Shown here: positions 41,405 to 50,608 of the stretch, piece by piece | Layout of the letters: the number at the start of each line of letters is the position of its first letter | Numbering within the stretch: the first letter of the stretch is position 1 | Assembly (NCBI GenBank): GCA_022449455.1 | Contig: JAKUPL010000013.1 | Span: 1 to 64,000, forward strand | DNA from: Alcanivorax sp. | GTDB lineage: Bacteria > Pseudomonadota > Gammaproteobacteria > Pseudomonadales > Alcanivoracaceae | Length of the DNA stretch: 64,000 nucleotides | Direction: 5' to 3' | Notes under the pieces: generated by a model | The model's input: only the letters and a program-made list of their open reading frames with translations | The model's database searches: none | Told to the model about the DNA's origin: nothing | Program-made: the position numbers and the translations under genes

Positions 41405-42178
41405 ATGGCCACGCCCCGCAACAGCTCGGTCATCAAAGCCTTTCGTATTCTCAGCGCCTTTCGTTTCGCCGGGGAAAAGTTGACGCTGTCGCAACTGGCG
41501 CGGCGGCTCGACCTCAATCTCGCCACCACCCACCGCTTTCTTACCACTTTGGTATCGGTGGGCGCCGTCAGCCGCACACCGGACGGTGCGTTTGAACTGG
41601 GTCTGCTGCTCGCCGATCTGGGCGGCCGGGTGTCCATCGCCGGCACCATGCACAGCGTCACACAACCCCATATGGACAGCCTCGCCGGCCGTTTTGGCGA
41701 GACCAGCCACGCGGCGATTCCGGACAACGGCCAGGTGTGCTACGTGGCCAAGGGCGAAGGCTCACGCAGCCTGACCATCATCACCCACATCGGCAAACGC
41801 CTGCCTGCCTATTGTACCGGGCTCGGCAAGGCACTGCTGTCGGAGTTCGATGACGGCACCCTGCGGCAATGGATCCAGCAGCAAAGTTTTCAGCGCTATA
41901 CCGACCGCACTCTGACCAGCCCCCGGGCGCTGGAAGAGGAGCTGGCGCGCACCCGTGATCGTGGTTACGCCCTGGACAACGAGGAAGTGGAGACCGGCCT
42001 GCGGTGCGTGGCGGTGCCGGTGCTGGACCGGAACCGCCAGGTGCGTGCGGCGATTTCCCTGTCGGCACCGACCTCGCGGCTCGACCAGGCCAAGATTCAC
42101 GAAATCGCCGCCGCCCTGCAGGAACACGCCAACGACATCGGCGCGGTGTTGTCGGAGACATCGACGCCGCCGGATTAG
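41405..42178 (+). CDS. IclR family transcriptional regulator
   Basis: 257 residues from the ATG at 41405, with AGGA 12 bases upstream; another ATG at 41393 has poorer spacing. Winged helix in LTLSQLARRLDLNLATTHRF (about 27-46) and the IclR effector domain from about residue 75, with AAIPDNGQVCYVAKGEGSRS and ITHIGKRLPAYCTGLGKALL. IclR proteins of aromatic pathways (PcaR, PobR types) are often activators responding to a pathway metabolite. It is at the end of the operon and may act on the palindrome at 27239-27261. Its stop overlaps the convergent extensin-like gene stop. Confidence 0.88.
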   Translation: MATPRNSSVIKAFRILSAFRFAGEKLTLSQLARRLDLNLATTHRFLTTLVSVGAVSRTPDGAFELGLLLADLGGRVSIAGTMHSVTQPHMDSLAGRFGETSHAAIPDNGQVCYVAKGEGSRSLTIITHIGKRLPAYCTGLGKALLSEFDDGTLRQWIQQQSFQRYTDRTLTSPRALEEELARTRDRGYALDNEEVETGLRCVAVPVLDRNRQVRAAISLSAPTSRLDQAKIHEIAAALQEHANDIGAVLSETSTPPD

Positions 42179-42885
42179 CGACAAATACCAAAGCCCCGCA
42201 GCCCGAAGTGGAAGTGATCCGCGTGGGCGGCGTTGTAGTCCGGCCCCAGGGCGGTGCCGAAGAACTGGCAGGCGCCGTCGAAGGCTTCGTGCAGGAAAGC
42301 GCCCTTATCCCCCCCGTCATCCCAGTGGCGCTGCACCGAAATGCGCGTGCCGTCGCGCAGCGACAGCGCCGCCACGTCCAGGGCCGAGGCGGTGGCGTGG
42401 TCGCTGCGGCGGTCGTCCTGGCGGTGATAGATGTTGCGGCAGGCGAAGGTGCCGTAATGCCAGACCTCCGACACGGGCTGGCCGAACCGGGCCCGCGCCA
42501 GCGGCTGCAGCCGGTTGCGCTCGTACAGCGACCAGGCCGCCACCAGCGGGCAGCGAGCCACGAAGCTGTTGTTGAAAGTCACCTGACTGGAGCGCACCCG
42601 CACCACATTGGTCAGCGGGCAGCTTTCCACCGGTGTGTAATCCTCCAGGGGTAGATAATCCAGGGCCCCTTCCGGCGCGGTGCGCAGCGCCGCCAGGCAG
42701 GCCTCCGGCTCATCCCCCAGGCGCCGCAGCTTCCAGCGCGTCACCGGCGTCACCGGGTCCTCCAGGTGCAACGGCAGAAACGGGTTCCAGTGGCGCGGCA
42801 CCGCCCACCACTGTTGCTTGAGACCGGCCACGAACAGACCGGCGGCCAGCGCCAGAATCAGAATGACTGCGAAAAAACGTCCCAT
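42175..42885 (-). CDS. Extensin-like family protein (periplasmic, M15-like)
   Basis: 236 residues. An N-terminal hydrophobic anchor or signal (FFAVILILALAAGLFVAGLK) exports it. The extensin-like domain has FNNSFVARCPLVAAW, then GTFACRNIYHRQDDRRSDHA with TASALDVAAL (histidine and aspartate ligands) and a final AAHADHFHFGLRGFGICR; the D-x-H and H-x-H sites resemble D,D-carboxypeptidase-like metallopeptidases. A cell-wall role is likely. It is convergent with IclR (stops overlap) and sits 78 bases downstream of cysE in the same direction. Confidence 0.8.
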   Translation of the reverse strand: MGRFFAVILILALAAGLFVAGLKQQWWAVPRHWNPFLPLHLEDPVTPVTRWKLRRLGDEPEACLAALRTAPEGALDYLPLEDYTPVESCPLTNVVRVRSSQVTFNNSFVARCPLVAAWSLYERNRLQPLARARFGQPVSEVWHYGTFACRNIYHRQDDRRSDHATASALDVAALSLRDGTRISVQRHWDDGGDKGAFLHEAFDGACQFFGTALGPDYNAAHADHFHFGLRGFGICR

Positions 42886-42963
42886 GGCGGCAGTGTAGCC
42901 CGCGCCGACGCGAAGGCCGCGCGAGCGTTACCGCTTTTTACGGTTGCCGGTGCGGCGGCTCAC

Positions 42964-43734
42964 TCAATCCTTGCCGCCGCGGGCCTTGACCGGCTCGAAG
43001 TCCTCGTTTCTCAGTTCCGGCAGTTTCTCGTCGCAGCCCTGGATGCCCTGGCGGCGCAGGTTCTCGCAGACCCGGTCCAGCTTGCCGTCCACCGCGTGCA
43101 GATGGTCCAGCAGGGCACCGATGGCCTCGGCCACCGGGTCCGGCATGTCGTTGCTGACGCCATAGGCCTGGAAGCCGATCTTGTCGGCCATTTCCTTGCG
43201 ATTCTTTTCCTGCTCGGTGGCCGCCTGGCCGATCACCCGGCCGGGAATGCCGACCACGGTGGCGCCCTCCGGCACCTCCTTGGTGACCACGGAATTGGAG
43301 CCGATCTTGGCGTTCTTGTGCACCGTGAACGGCCCCAGCACCTTGGCGCCGGCGCCCACCACCACGCCGTCTTCCAGGGTCGGGTGGCGCTTGCCCTTGT
43401 CCCAGCTGGTGCCGCCCAGGGTAACGCCGTGGTAAAGCGTCACGTCGTCACCGATCTCGGCGGTTTCCCCGATCACCACGCCCATGCCGTGGTCGATGAA
43501 GAAGCGCCGGCCGATGCGCGCGCCCGGGTGGATCTCGATGCCGGTGAGCCAGCGGCTGAAGGTGGAGATCAGCCGCGCCAGCTGCTTGAAGCGCCGCTGC
43601 CACAGCCAGTGGGCCAGCCGATGGAACAGCACCGCGTGCAGGCCCGGGTAGTTGAGCAGCACCTCCAGGGTGTTGCGCGCCGCCGGGTCGCGGTGGAAGA
43701 CGGACCCGATGTCCTCTTTGATTTGCTTGAGCAT
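42964..43734 (-). CDS. cysE: Serine O-acetyltransferase
   Basis: 256 residues. N-terminal helical part ([20 protein letters not shown]), then the left-handed beta-helix of hexapeptide repeats ([60 protein letters not shown]). The catalytic histidine-aspartate pair lies in this helix. It makes O-acetylserine for cysteine synthesis. It follows trmJ by 2 bases, so the two form an operon. In relatives iscR usually follows; here an extensin-like gene does. Confidence 0.95.
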   Translation of the reverse strand: MLKQIKEDIGSVFHRDPAARNTLEVLLNYPGLHAVLFHRLAHWLWQRRFKQLARLISTFSRWLTGIEIHPGARIGRRFFIDHGMGVVIGETAEIGDDVTLYHGVTLGGTSWDKGKRHPTLEDGVVVGAGAKVLGPFTVHKNAKIGSNSVVTKEVPEGATVVGIPGRVIGQAATEQEKNRKEMADKIGFQAYGVSNDMPDPVAEAIGALLDHLHAVDGKLDRVCENLRRQGIQGCDEKLPELRNEDFEPVKARGGKD

Positions 43735-43736
43735 AG

Positions 43737-44510
43737 TTACCTCGAATCCGGGCCCCGCAGGCGCTTCTCCAAAGCCACCAGGGTGCCGCGCAGAATGCTG
43801 ATTTCCATTTTGTCCGGGCGGGCGCGCAGGAACAATCGCCGCATGCGCGTCATCACCTGCCCGGGCTGCTCCGGATCCAGGAAGCCGCTGTCTTCCATGA
43901 CCCGTTGCAGATGGTCCAGGAACTGCTGAACCGCCTGGTTGCTGGCCGCCGGCTCATCCCAGAACATTTCCGGCAGCGGCATCTGCTCGCGGCGCGAGCG
44001 CGCCTCGGGCAGGTCCGCGTCCTCGCCCACCAGGGCCAGACGCAGTTCATAGGCCATCAACTGGATCGCCGAGGCCACGTTGAGCACGCCGTAGTCCGGA
44101 TTGGTGGGCACCGAAACGTGCAGATTGCAGCGGTGCAGTTCGTCGTTGGTGAGCCCCCGGTCCTCGCGGCCGAACAGCACCGCGATGCGGGTGGCCTCCG
44201 GTTCCCGGGCCAGCTGCGCGGTGAGCTGGCGGGGGGTCAGGCAGGGCCAGGGGATACGCCGCTGGCGGGCGCTGGTGCCGATCACCAGGGTGGCGCCTTC
44301 CAGGGCCTCGTCCAGGGTGTCGCAGACCCGGGCGGCGGCCAGCACGTCGCCGGCGCCGGAGGCGCGGGCGGTGGCCTCGGCGCTGGGGTGGATTTTCGGC
44401 GCCACCAGGCGCAGGTCGCTCAGGCCCATGGTCTTCATGGCCCGGGCGGCGGCGCCGATGTTTCCCGGATGGGTGGTTTCCACCATCACCATCCGCACCT
44501 TGTCGAGCAT
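43737..44510 (-). CDS. trmJ: tRNA (cytidine/uridine-2'-O-)-methyltransferase TrmJ
   Basis: 257 residues. SpoU/TrmH-type knotted methyltransferase: [20 protein letters not shown] at the start (with the conserved N), [20 protein letters not shown] as motif 2 and [20 protein letters not shown] as motif 3. The C-terminal extension (ending KRLRGPDSR) fits TrmJ. It methylates ribose at position 32 of tRNA anticodon loops. It is divergent from suhB with about 140 bases between starts. Confidence 0.92.
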   Translation of the reverse strand: MLDKVRMVMVETTHPGNIGAAARAMKTMGLSDLRLVAPKIHPSAEATARASGAGDVLAAARVCDTLDEALEGATLVIGTSARQRRIPWPCLTPRQLTAQLAREPEATRIAVLFGREDRGLTNDELHRCNLHVSVPTNPDYGVLNVASAIQLMAYELRLALVGEDADLPEARSRREQMPLPEMFWDEPAASNQAVQQFLDHLQRVMEDSGFLDPEQPGQVMTRMRRLFLRARPDKMEISILRGTLVALEKRLRGPDSR

Positions 44511-44580
44511 GTCGGTTGTCCGCGTCGGTCGTGGGGGCGGGATTCTAGCAGATAACGGCCTGCCCTCCTTCCTTCCGCTC

Positions 44581-44589
44581 TGTTACAAT
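44581..44589 (+). promoter_or_regulatory. Extended -10 promoter of suhB
   Basis: TGTTACAAT gives an extended -10 (TG-N-TACAAT); no good -35 box stands 17 bases upstream. The suhB ATG is at 44653. Confidence 0.5.
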
Positions 44590-44652
44590 CCGCCTCCCGT
44601 CCGGCCCCACCCCTCCGTGGGGCCCGCTCTTTGAAACCGATAGGATGATTGC

Positions 44653-45474
44653 ATGCACGCGCCGCAAGTGAATATTGCCCTGCGAGCCGCCCGCCAGGCG
44701 GGCACCCTGATCCGCCGCGCGGCGGAAAACAGCGACCCGCTGAAAGTGGATCGCAAGGGCGCCAACGACTTCGTCACCCAGGTGGACAAAGCCGCCGAGG
44801 CACGCATCATTGAGGTGATCCGCAAAGCCTATCCGGACCACGGCATTCTGGCCGAGGAAGGCGGCGAGCAGCCCGGTCGCGGTGAAGGCGCCGATTACCT
44901 GTGGGTGATCGACCCGCTCGACGGCACCACCAACTTCATCCATGGCTTTCCCCAGTACGCGGTGTCCATCGCCCTGAAGATCAAGGGCCGGGTGGAGCAT
45001 GGCGTGGTCTACGACCCGCTGCGCGAAGAGGAATTCACCGCCAGCCGGGGCCGCGGCGCGGCGCTCAACGGCCGCCGCATCCGCGTCACCGGCCGGGCGA
45101 GCCTGGAAGGTGCCCTGATCGGCACCGGCTTCCCGTTCCGCAAGGATCAGATGCCCTACCTGGATGCCTATATGGGCATGTTCCGCGCCATCGCCGAGGA
45201 CGCCGCCGGCCTGCGCCGCCCCGGCGCCGCCGCCCTGGATCTGGCCTGGCTGGCCGCCGGCCGCACCGACGGCTTCTTCGAGCTGGGGCTGCAGGAATGG
45301 GACATGGCCGCGGGCACCCTGCTGATCACCGAAGCCGGCGGCCTGGTGGGCGACCTGGCCGGCGGTCACAACCACCTCAGCCGTGGCAACCTGGTGGCCG
45401 GCACCCCCAAGGTATTCAAGGGCCTGCTGCAGAAGATCAAGCCGCACCTCACCGACAGCCTCAAGCGCGGCTGA
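44653..45474 (+). CDS. suhB: Inositol-1-monophosphatase family protein SuhB
   Basis: 273 residues. Metal-binding motifs: GILAEEGGEQPG (E), WVIDPLDGTTNFIHGFP (D-x2-D-G-T/S) and QEWDMAAGTLLITEAGG (W-D-x-A). Besides inositol phosphate hydrolysis, SuhB acts in the rRNA antitermination complex in enterics. It lies divergent from trmJ as in pseudomonads. A REP-like inverted repeat follows the stop. Confidence 0.95.
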   Translation: MHAPQVNIALRAARQAGTLIRRAAENSDPLKVDRKGANDFVTQVDKAAEARIIEVIRKAYPDHGILAEEGGEQPGRGEGADYLWVIDPLDGTTNFIHGFPQYAVSIALKIKGRVEHGVVYDPLREEEFTASRGRGAALNGRRIRVTGRASLEGALIGTGFPFRKDQMPYLDAYMGMFRAIAEDAAGLRRPGAAALDLAWLAAGRTDGFFELGLQEWDMAAGTLLITEAGGLVGDLAGGHNHLSRGNLVAGTPKVFKGLLQKIKPHLTDSLKRG

Positions 45475-45483
45475 GCCGCGCTC

Positions 45484-45550
45484 GCTGCAAGCTTCAAGCT
45501 GCAAGCAAGCTACCCACGCCGCCTGGCTTGAAGCTTGTGGCTTGTAGCCC
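45484..45550. repeat. REP-like inverted repeat behind suhB
   Basis: GCTGCAAGCTTCAAGCTGCA and, 20 bases on, GCTTGAAGCTTGTGGCTTGT form an imperfect inverted repeat built from CTTGCAG/CTTGAAG heptads. Such heptad repeats are common between genes in pseudomonads and relatives. It may act as a weak terminator for suhB. Confidence 0.5.
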
Positions 45551-45662
45551 CCCATCGCTTTAATCCGTAAAACCCCGCCTCAAGGGATAGGACTCATCGC
45601 CAAGCTCTGCTAGCGTTAAACGCATTATCGTTTGCGCGAAGATGCTTCTTCAGGAGAGCCCG

Positions 45663-47117
45663 ATGAGCCAGTTTCAACTGAAAGACAAAGACCTGTTCCG
45701 CCAGCAGTGCTACATCAATGGCCGGTGGTGCGACGCCGAGGACGGCGCCACCATCGATGTGGACAATCCCTCCACCGGCGAGGTCATCGGTCAGGTACCG
45801 CGCATGCAGGAGGCGGACACCCGTCAGGCCATCGCCGCCGCCGACCGCGCCTTCCCGGCCTGGCGTGACAAGACCGCCGAGGAGCGGGCCAATCTGCTGT
45901 ACCGCTGGTACGAACTGATGATGGAGCACCAGGACGACCTGGGCGCCATCATGACCCTGGAGCAAGGCAAGCCGCTGGCGGAATCCAAGGGCGAGATCGC
46001 CTACGCCGCCTCCTTCCTGAAGTGGTTCGCCGAGGAAGCGCGCCGGGTCTATGGCGACACCATTCCCGCCGCCAAGCCCGGCCAGCACATCGTGGTGATC
46101 AAGCAGCCGGTGGGCGTCACCGCCGCCATCACCCCGTGGAACTTTCCGGCCTCCATGATTACCCGCAAAGCCGGCGCCGCCCTGGCCGCCGGCTGCACCA
46201 TGGTGGTCAAGCCGGCCAGCGCCACCCCCTACTCGGCCCTCGCCCTGGGCGAGCTGGCCACCCGCGCCGGCATCCCCGCCGGCGTCATCAACGTGATCAC
46301 CGGCTCCGCCGCCGCCATCTCCCAGACCATCACCAGCTCGCCGGTGGTGCGCAAGGTCAGCTTCACCGGCTCCACCGAGGTGGGCAGTCAGCTGATGGCC
46401 AACTGCGCCGAGCACATTCAGAAGGTGTCGCTGGAACTGGGCGGCAACGCGCCCTTCATCGTGTTCGACGACGCCGATCTGGACAAGGCGGTGGAAGGCG
46501 CCATCGCTTCCAAATTCCGCAACACCGGCCAGACCTGCGTGTGTGTGAACCGCTTCCTGGTGCAGGACGGCGTGCACGATGCTTTCGTGGAGAAGCTCAA
46601 GACCGCCATCGAAAAACTGAAGGTCGGCGACGGCTTCGAGGACGGCGTCACCCAGGCGCCGCTGATCAACAAAGGCGCCGTGGACAAAGTGCTGGAGCAC
46701 ATCAAGGACGCCCGCGAGAAAGGCGGCAAGGTGATCCTTGGCGGTGAGGCCCACGAGCGCGGCGGCAACTTCGTGCAGCCCACCCTGATCGTGGACGCCA
46801 CCCAGGACATGGAATTCTGCGTGGAAGAAACCTTCGGCCCGCTGGCGGCGGTGATCCGCTTCAAGGACGAGCAGGAAGGTATCCGCCTCGCCAACGACAC
46901 CCCGTTCGGCCTGGCCTCCTACTTCTACAGCGAGAACATCCACCGGGTGTGGCGCGTGGCCGAGGCCCTGGAAGCCGGCATGGTGGGCATCAACGAGGGC
47001 CTGATCTCCAACGCGGCGGCGCCGTTCGGCGGCGTCAAGGAATCCGGCCTGGGCCGCGAAGGCTCCAAGTACGGCATCGAGGAATACTGCGAGGTCAAAT
47101 ACCTCTGCATGGGCTGA
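45663..47117 (+). CDS. gabD: Succinate-semialdehyde dehydrogenase (GabD-like)
   Basis: 484 residues from the ATG at 45663 with AGGAG upstream. ALDH landmarks: GVTAAITPWNFPASMITRKA, VSLELGGNAPFIVFDDADLD (catalytic E) and FRNTGQTCVCVNR (nucleophilic C at about 289). KAGAALAAGCTMVVKPAS is the GabD-type coenzyme motif, suggesting NADP. It oxidises succinate semialdehyde or a similar aldehyde acid. It opens a plus-strand group with two aminotransferases and an amidase, fitting breakdown of an omega-amino compound. Confidence 0.88.
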   Translation: MSQFQLKDKDLFRQQCYINGRWCDAEDGATIDVDNPSTGEVIGQVPRMQEADTRQAIAAADRAFPAWRDKTAEERANLLYRWYELMMEHQDDLGAIMTLEQGKPLAESKGEIAYAASFLKWFAEEARRVYGDTIPAAKPGQHIVVIKQPVGVTAAITPWNFPASMITRKAGAALAAGCTMVVKPASATPYSALALGELATRAGIPAGVINVITGSAAAISQTITSSPVVRKVSFTGSTEVGSQLMANCAEHIQKVSLELGGNAPFIVFDDADLDKAVEGAIASKFRNTGQTCVCVNRFLVQDGVHDAFVEKLKTAIEKLKVGDGFEDGVTQAPLINKGAVDKVLEHIKDAREKGGKVILGGEAHERGGNFVQPTLIVDATQDMEFCVEETFGPLAAVIRFKDEQEGIRLANDTPFGLASYFYSENIHRVWRVAEALEAGMVGINEGLISNAAAPFGGVKESGLGREGSKYGIEEYCEVKYLCMG

Positions 47118-47159
47118 TCGCGGTCGAACCACCGCTTCGGCGTCTGGCCAGGAGTCGAA

Positions 47160-48317
47160 ATGACCACATCACACCGAATCGCGCTTCTGCCCGGCGACGG
47201 CATCGGCCCGGAGGTGATGGCGGTGGCCGAGGCGGTGTTGAAGACACTGATCCACGGCCACCGGCTGCCCCTGGACTACGAGGTGCTGCCCTGGCCGGCC
47301 ACTGACTGGCACCGCCGGCACGGGGAAATGATGCCCGAGGATGCGCTGCAGCGGCTGCGCGGCTACGACGCCCTGCTGCTGGGTGCCCTGGGCGATCCCG
47401 GGCCACTCAACGACCCTCACCGCTACCGGCTGTCGGACGGCGTCTCCCTGGCGCCGCTGCTGACCCTGCGCAAGGGCCTGAATCTGTGGGCCTGCGAACG
47501 GCCGGCCCGTTTCTACCCCGGCACGGTCCAGTACCTGGCCGATCCGCGCGCCCGGGATCTGGACATGCTGGTGATCCGTGAAAACAGCGAAGGCGAGTAC
47601 GCCGGCCAGGGCGGCCGGCTGCGCGCCGGCACCCGCGACGAGATCGCCACGCAACTGGAAGTGTTCACCTACGCCGCCACCGAGCGCCTGATCCGCCACG
47701 CCTTCGAGCGCGCCCGGGCGCGCCGCGACGAGCGCGATCACGAACAGCGCCCGCGCACCTTCACCCTGCCCGATGGCACCACCCGTGAAGCGCAGGTGTG
47801 TCTGATCACCAAGCGCAACGCCCAGGCGTTCTGGGGCGACCTCTACGACCGGGTGTTCGAGGAAGTGGCCGCGGACTACCCGGACATCGCCACCCACCAT
47901 GAACTGGTGGACGCCGCCGCCATGAAATTCGTGCAGGCGCCCTGGCGCTTCGACGTGGTGGTGGCCAGTAATCTGCACGGCGACATCCTCACCGATCTGG
48001 CGGCGGTGCTCGCCGGCGGCCTGGGCGTGGCGCCTTCCGCCAACCTCAATCCTTCCGACCCGGACCAGCCCGCCCTGTTCGAGCCCACCCACGGCTCGGC
48101 GCCGGACATCGCCGGCCAGGGCGTGGCCGATCCCCGGGCTACCCTGTTCAGCCTGGCGTTGCTGCTCCACTGGCTGGGTGAAAAAAACGCGATTTTTTAT
48201 GGCGCGGCGCGTCATTTGCATGAGACGCTGACAGCGGACTTGGCCGGCCAACACCCGGCCAGCGGCACCGATGCGATCGGTGTGCGGATTCAAGGCGCCC
48301 TGGGCGGTAACCTCTGA
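47160..48317 (+). CDS. Isocitrate/isopropylmalate dehydrogenase family (tartrate/D-malate type)
   Basis: 385 residues, longer than LeuB. N-terminal ALLPGDGIGPEVMAVAEAVL, the R-R-equivalent site TLRKGLNLWACERPARFYPG, MLVIRENSEGEYAGQGGRLR (R-E-N-S/T-E-G motif) and the metal-binding FDVVVASNLHGDILTDLAAV. LFEPTHGSAPDIAGQGVADP marks the NAD site. The sequence around RENSEGEY resembles tartrate dehydrogenase/D-malate dehydrogenase (TtuC/DmlA), so a 2-hydroxy diacid is a plausible substrate. About residues 185-205 contain an extra arginine-rich stretch. It follows gabD by 42 bases. Confidence 0.8.
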   Translation: MTTSHRIALLPGDGIGPEVMAVAEAVLKTLIHGHRLPLDYEVLPWPATDWHRRHGEMMPEDALQRLRGYDALLLGALGDPGPLNDPHRYRLSDGVSLAPLLTLRKGLNLWACERPARFYPGTVQYLADPRARDLDMLVIRENSEGEYAGQGGRLRAGTRDEIATQLEVFTYAATERLIRHAFERARARRDERDHEQRPRTFTLPDGTTREAQVCLITKRNAQAFWGDLYDRVFEEVAADYPDIATHHELVDAAAMKFVQAPWRFDVVVASNLHGDILTDLAAVLAGGLGVAPSANLNPSDPDQPALFEPTHGSAPDIAGQGVADPRATLFSLALLLHWLGEKNAIFYGAARHLHETLTADLAGQHPASGTDAIGVRIQGALGGNL

Positions 48318-48377
48318 TCCGGTCTTCACGCAAGGCCGGTCTCCCCGCCCGGGTTCATGACGTGGGAGGAGCAAGCC

Positions 48378-49628
48378 ATGAATCATCTGTCTCCATTGCT
48401 GGTGCAATCCAGCGGGATCTGCGCGGAACGGGGCGAGGGGAGCTGGCTCTACGACGATGAGGGCCGTCGCTGGCTGGATTTCACCTCCGGCATCGGTGTC
48501 ACCGCCACCGGCCACTGCCACCCCAAGGTGGTGGAAGCCGCCCAACGGCAGGTGGCCACCCTGGTGCACGCCCAGTACACCACCGTGACCCACCCCAACA
48601 TGCTCCGGCTCACCGATCGCCTCTATGAACACCTGCCCCGCGCGCTGGACGCGGTGGCGTTCGCCAACTCCGGTAGCGAAGCCATCGAAACCGCCCTGCG
48701 CCTGGCCCGCCAGGCCACCGGGCGCCCCAATGTGATTGCCTTCACCGGCGGCTTCCACGGCCGTACCCTGGCCGCCGCCTCCATGACCACCTCCACCACC
48801 AAGGTACGCAGCGGCTGGCATCCGCTGATGGCCGGGGTCTGCTTCAGCCCGTTCCCGCACAGCTACCGCTACGGCTGGAGCGAGGAAGAGACCGTGGACT
48901 TCTGCCTGCGCGAGCTGGACCACCTGTTTCTGACCCAAACGCTGCCGGCGGACACCGCCGCCATGATCGTCGAGCCGGTGCAGGGCGAATACGGCTATTA
49001 CCCGGCGGGCACCCGCTTCATGCAGGGCCTGCGGGAGCGCTGCGACCGCCACGGCATCCTGCTGATCGCCGACGAGATCCAGGCCGGCTACGGCCGCACC
49101 GGGCGCTTCTGGAGCCACCAGCATTTCGAGGTACAGCCGGACCTGCTGGTGACCGCCAAAGGGCTGGCCAGCGGCTACCCTCTGTCGGCGGTGGCCGGCA
49201 GCCGCGCGCTGATGGCGGAAGGCTGGCCCGGCTCCCAGGGCGGCACCTACGGCGCCAACGCGGTGGCCTGCGCCGCCGCCCTGGCCACCCTGGACGTGAT
49301 CGAGCAGGAAGATCTGGTGGCCCGGGCCGCCGCCGAGGGCGACCACCTGGCGCAACGCCTGGACGCCCTGAAAGCCGAGTACGACTGTGTCGACGAAGTG
49401 CGTGGCATGGGCCTGATGCGCGGCATGGAAATCGGCGCCGGCCCGCGCCAGCCGGACGGCGAGCGCGCCGCCGCCGTCCTCAAGGCCGCCGAACGCAACG
49501 GGCTGCTGCTGCTGCGCTGCGGCACCCATGGCCAGATCGTGCGCTGGCTGCCGCCGCTCACCGTCAGCCGCGAGGAAATCGACCGCGCCGTGGACCTGTT
49601 CCGCGACGCCCTGGAGGACACCGCATGA
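48378..49628 (+). CDS. Class III (omega) aminotransferase, GabT-like
   Basis: 416 residues from the ATG at 48378, GGGAGGA upstream. PLP-dependent fold type I: FANSGSEAIETALRLARQAT, FTGGFHGRTLAAASMTT, LLIADEIQAGYGRTGRFW (D binding the pyridine ring) and LVTAKGLASGYPLSAVAG with the Schiff-base lysine at about 262. It moves an omega-amino group to pyruvate or 2-oxoglutarate; with GabD it would form a two-step route from an amine to an acid. Its stop overlaps the start of the next gene (ATGA). Confidence 0.88.
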   Translation: MNHLSPLLVQSSGICAERGEGSWLYDDEGRRWLDFTSGIGVTATGHCHPKVVEAAQRQVATLVHAQYTTVTHPNMLRLTDRLYEHLPRALDAVAFANSGSEAIETALRLARQATGRPNVIAFTGGFHGRTLAAASMTTSTTKVRSGWHPLMAGVCFSPFPHSYRYGWSEEETVDFCLRELDHLFLTQTLPADTAAMIVEPVQGEYGYYPAGTRFMQGLRERCDRHGILLIADEIQAGYGRTGRFWSHQHFEVQPDLLVTAKGLASGYPLSAVAGSRALMAEGWPGSQGGTYGANAVACAAALATLDVIEQEDLVARAAAEGDHLAQRLDALKAEYDCVDEVRGMGLMRGMEIGAGPRQPDGERAAAVLKAAERNGLLLLRCGTHGQIVRWLPPLTVSREEIDRAVDLFRDALEDTA

Positions 49629-50593
49629 GCGACACCCGGGTGACCGTGCTGCTGGCGCCGGACGAGCCGCCGCTGCCGGGTCTGAAGGCCCTGAACGGGC
49701 TCGCCCGGGTGCGCCAGCTGCAGGGCGACGACGGCCTGGCCGAGGCGCTCGCCGACACCGATGTACTGGTGGTCACCGACTTTCGGGTGGAGGCCCTGGA
49801 GGCGGCCTGGCCCGATCCCTGCCCGATCCGCTGGGTGCACGCCACCAGCGCCGGCGTCGACGCCCTGATGATTCCGCCGATCCGCGACGGCGACTTTCCG
49901 GTGACCAATGCCGCCGGACTGTTCGACCGGGGCATCGCCGAGTACGTGCTGGGCGCGGTGCTGCTGTTCGCCAAGGACACCCTCACCAATCTGTCCCGCC
50001 AGCGGCAGCAGCGCTGGGATCACCGGGAGACCGCCCTGATCCGGGGCGCCCGCGCCCTGGTGGTGGGGGCCGGCTCCATCGGCCGCGAGGTGGCCACCCT
50101 GCTGGGCGCGGTGGGCATGGAGGTGGTCGGTACCGCCCGCCGGCCCCGCGATCATGACCCGGCGTTTTCCCGGGTGCACGGCCAGGAAGACCTGCCGGAG
50201 CTGCTCGGCGAGGCCGATTACGTGATCGTCACCGCGCCGCTGACCCCGGACACCGAGGGTCTGTTCGACCACCATCATTTTCACCTTATGAAACCCGGGG
50301 CGGTGTTCATCAATGTGGGGCGCGGCGCCATCGTGCGCACCACCGCCCTGATGGATGCCCTGGACGGCCATCTGGCCGGCGCCGCCCTGGACGTATTCGA
50401 GCAGGAGCCGCTGCCGGCGGACCACCCGCTGTGGGGCTTCGACAATGTGATGCTTTCCGCCCATATGGCCGGCGACTTTATCGGTTGGCGCCGGGCCCTG
50501 GGTGAGCAGTTCGTGGACAACTTCAACCGCTGGCGGCTCGGCGAGCCGCTGGCCAATCCGGTGGACACGGCGCGGGGATATGGACGCCGTTGA
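49625..50593 (+). CDS. D-isomer-specific 2-hydroxyacid dehydrogenase
   Basis: 322 residues. Nucleotide-binding ALVVGAGSIGREVATLLG (about 139-156) and catalytic arginine in INVGRGAIVRTTAL, glutamate in ALDVFEQEPLPADHPLW and histidine in VMLSAHMAGDF. It interconverts a 2-oxo acid and a D-2-hydroxy acid. It overlaps the aminotransferase gene by 4 bases and precedes the amidase gene by 15, so the group is a tight operon. The exact substrate is unknown. Confidence 0.88.
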   Translation: MSDTRVTVLLAPDEPPLPGLKALNGLARVRQLQGDDGLAEALADTDVLVVTDFRVEALEAAWPDPCPIRWVHATSAGVDALMIPPIRDGDFPVTNAAGLFDRGIAEYVLGAVLLFAKDTLTNLSRQRQQRWDHRETALIRGARALVVGAGSIGREVATLLGAVGMEVVGTARRPRDHDPAFSRVHGQEDLPELLGEADYVIVTAPLTPDTEGLFDHHHFHLMKPGAVFINVGRGAIVRTTALMDALDGHLAGAALDVFEQEPLPADHPLWGFDNVMLSAHMAGDFIGWRRALGEQFVDNFNRWRLGEPLANPVDTARGYGRR

Positions 50594-50608
50594 AGGAGGA
50601 GGAAAGCC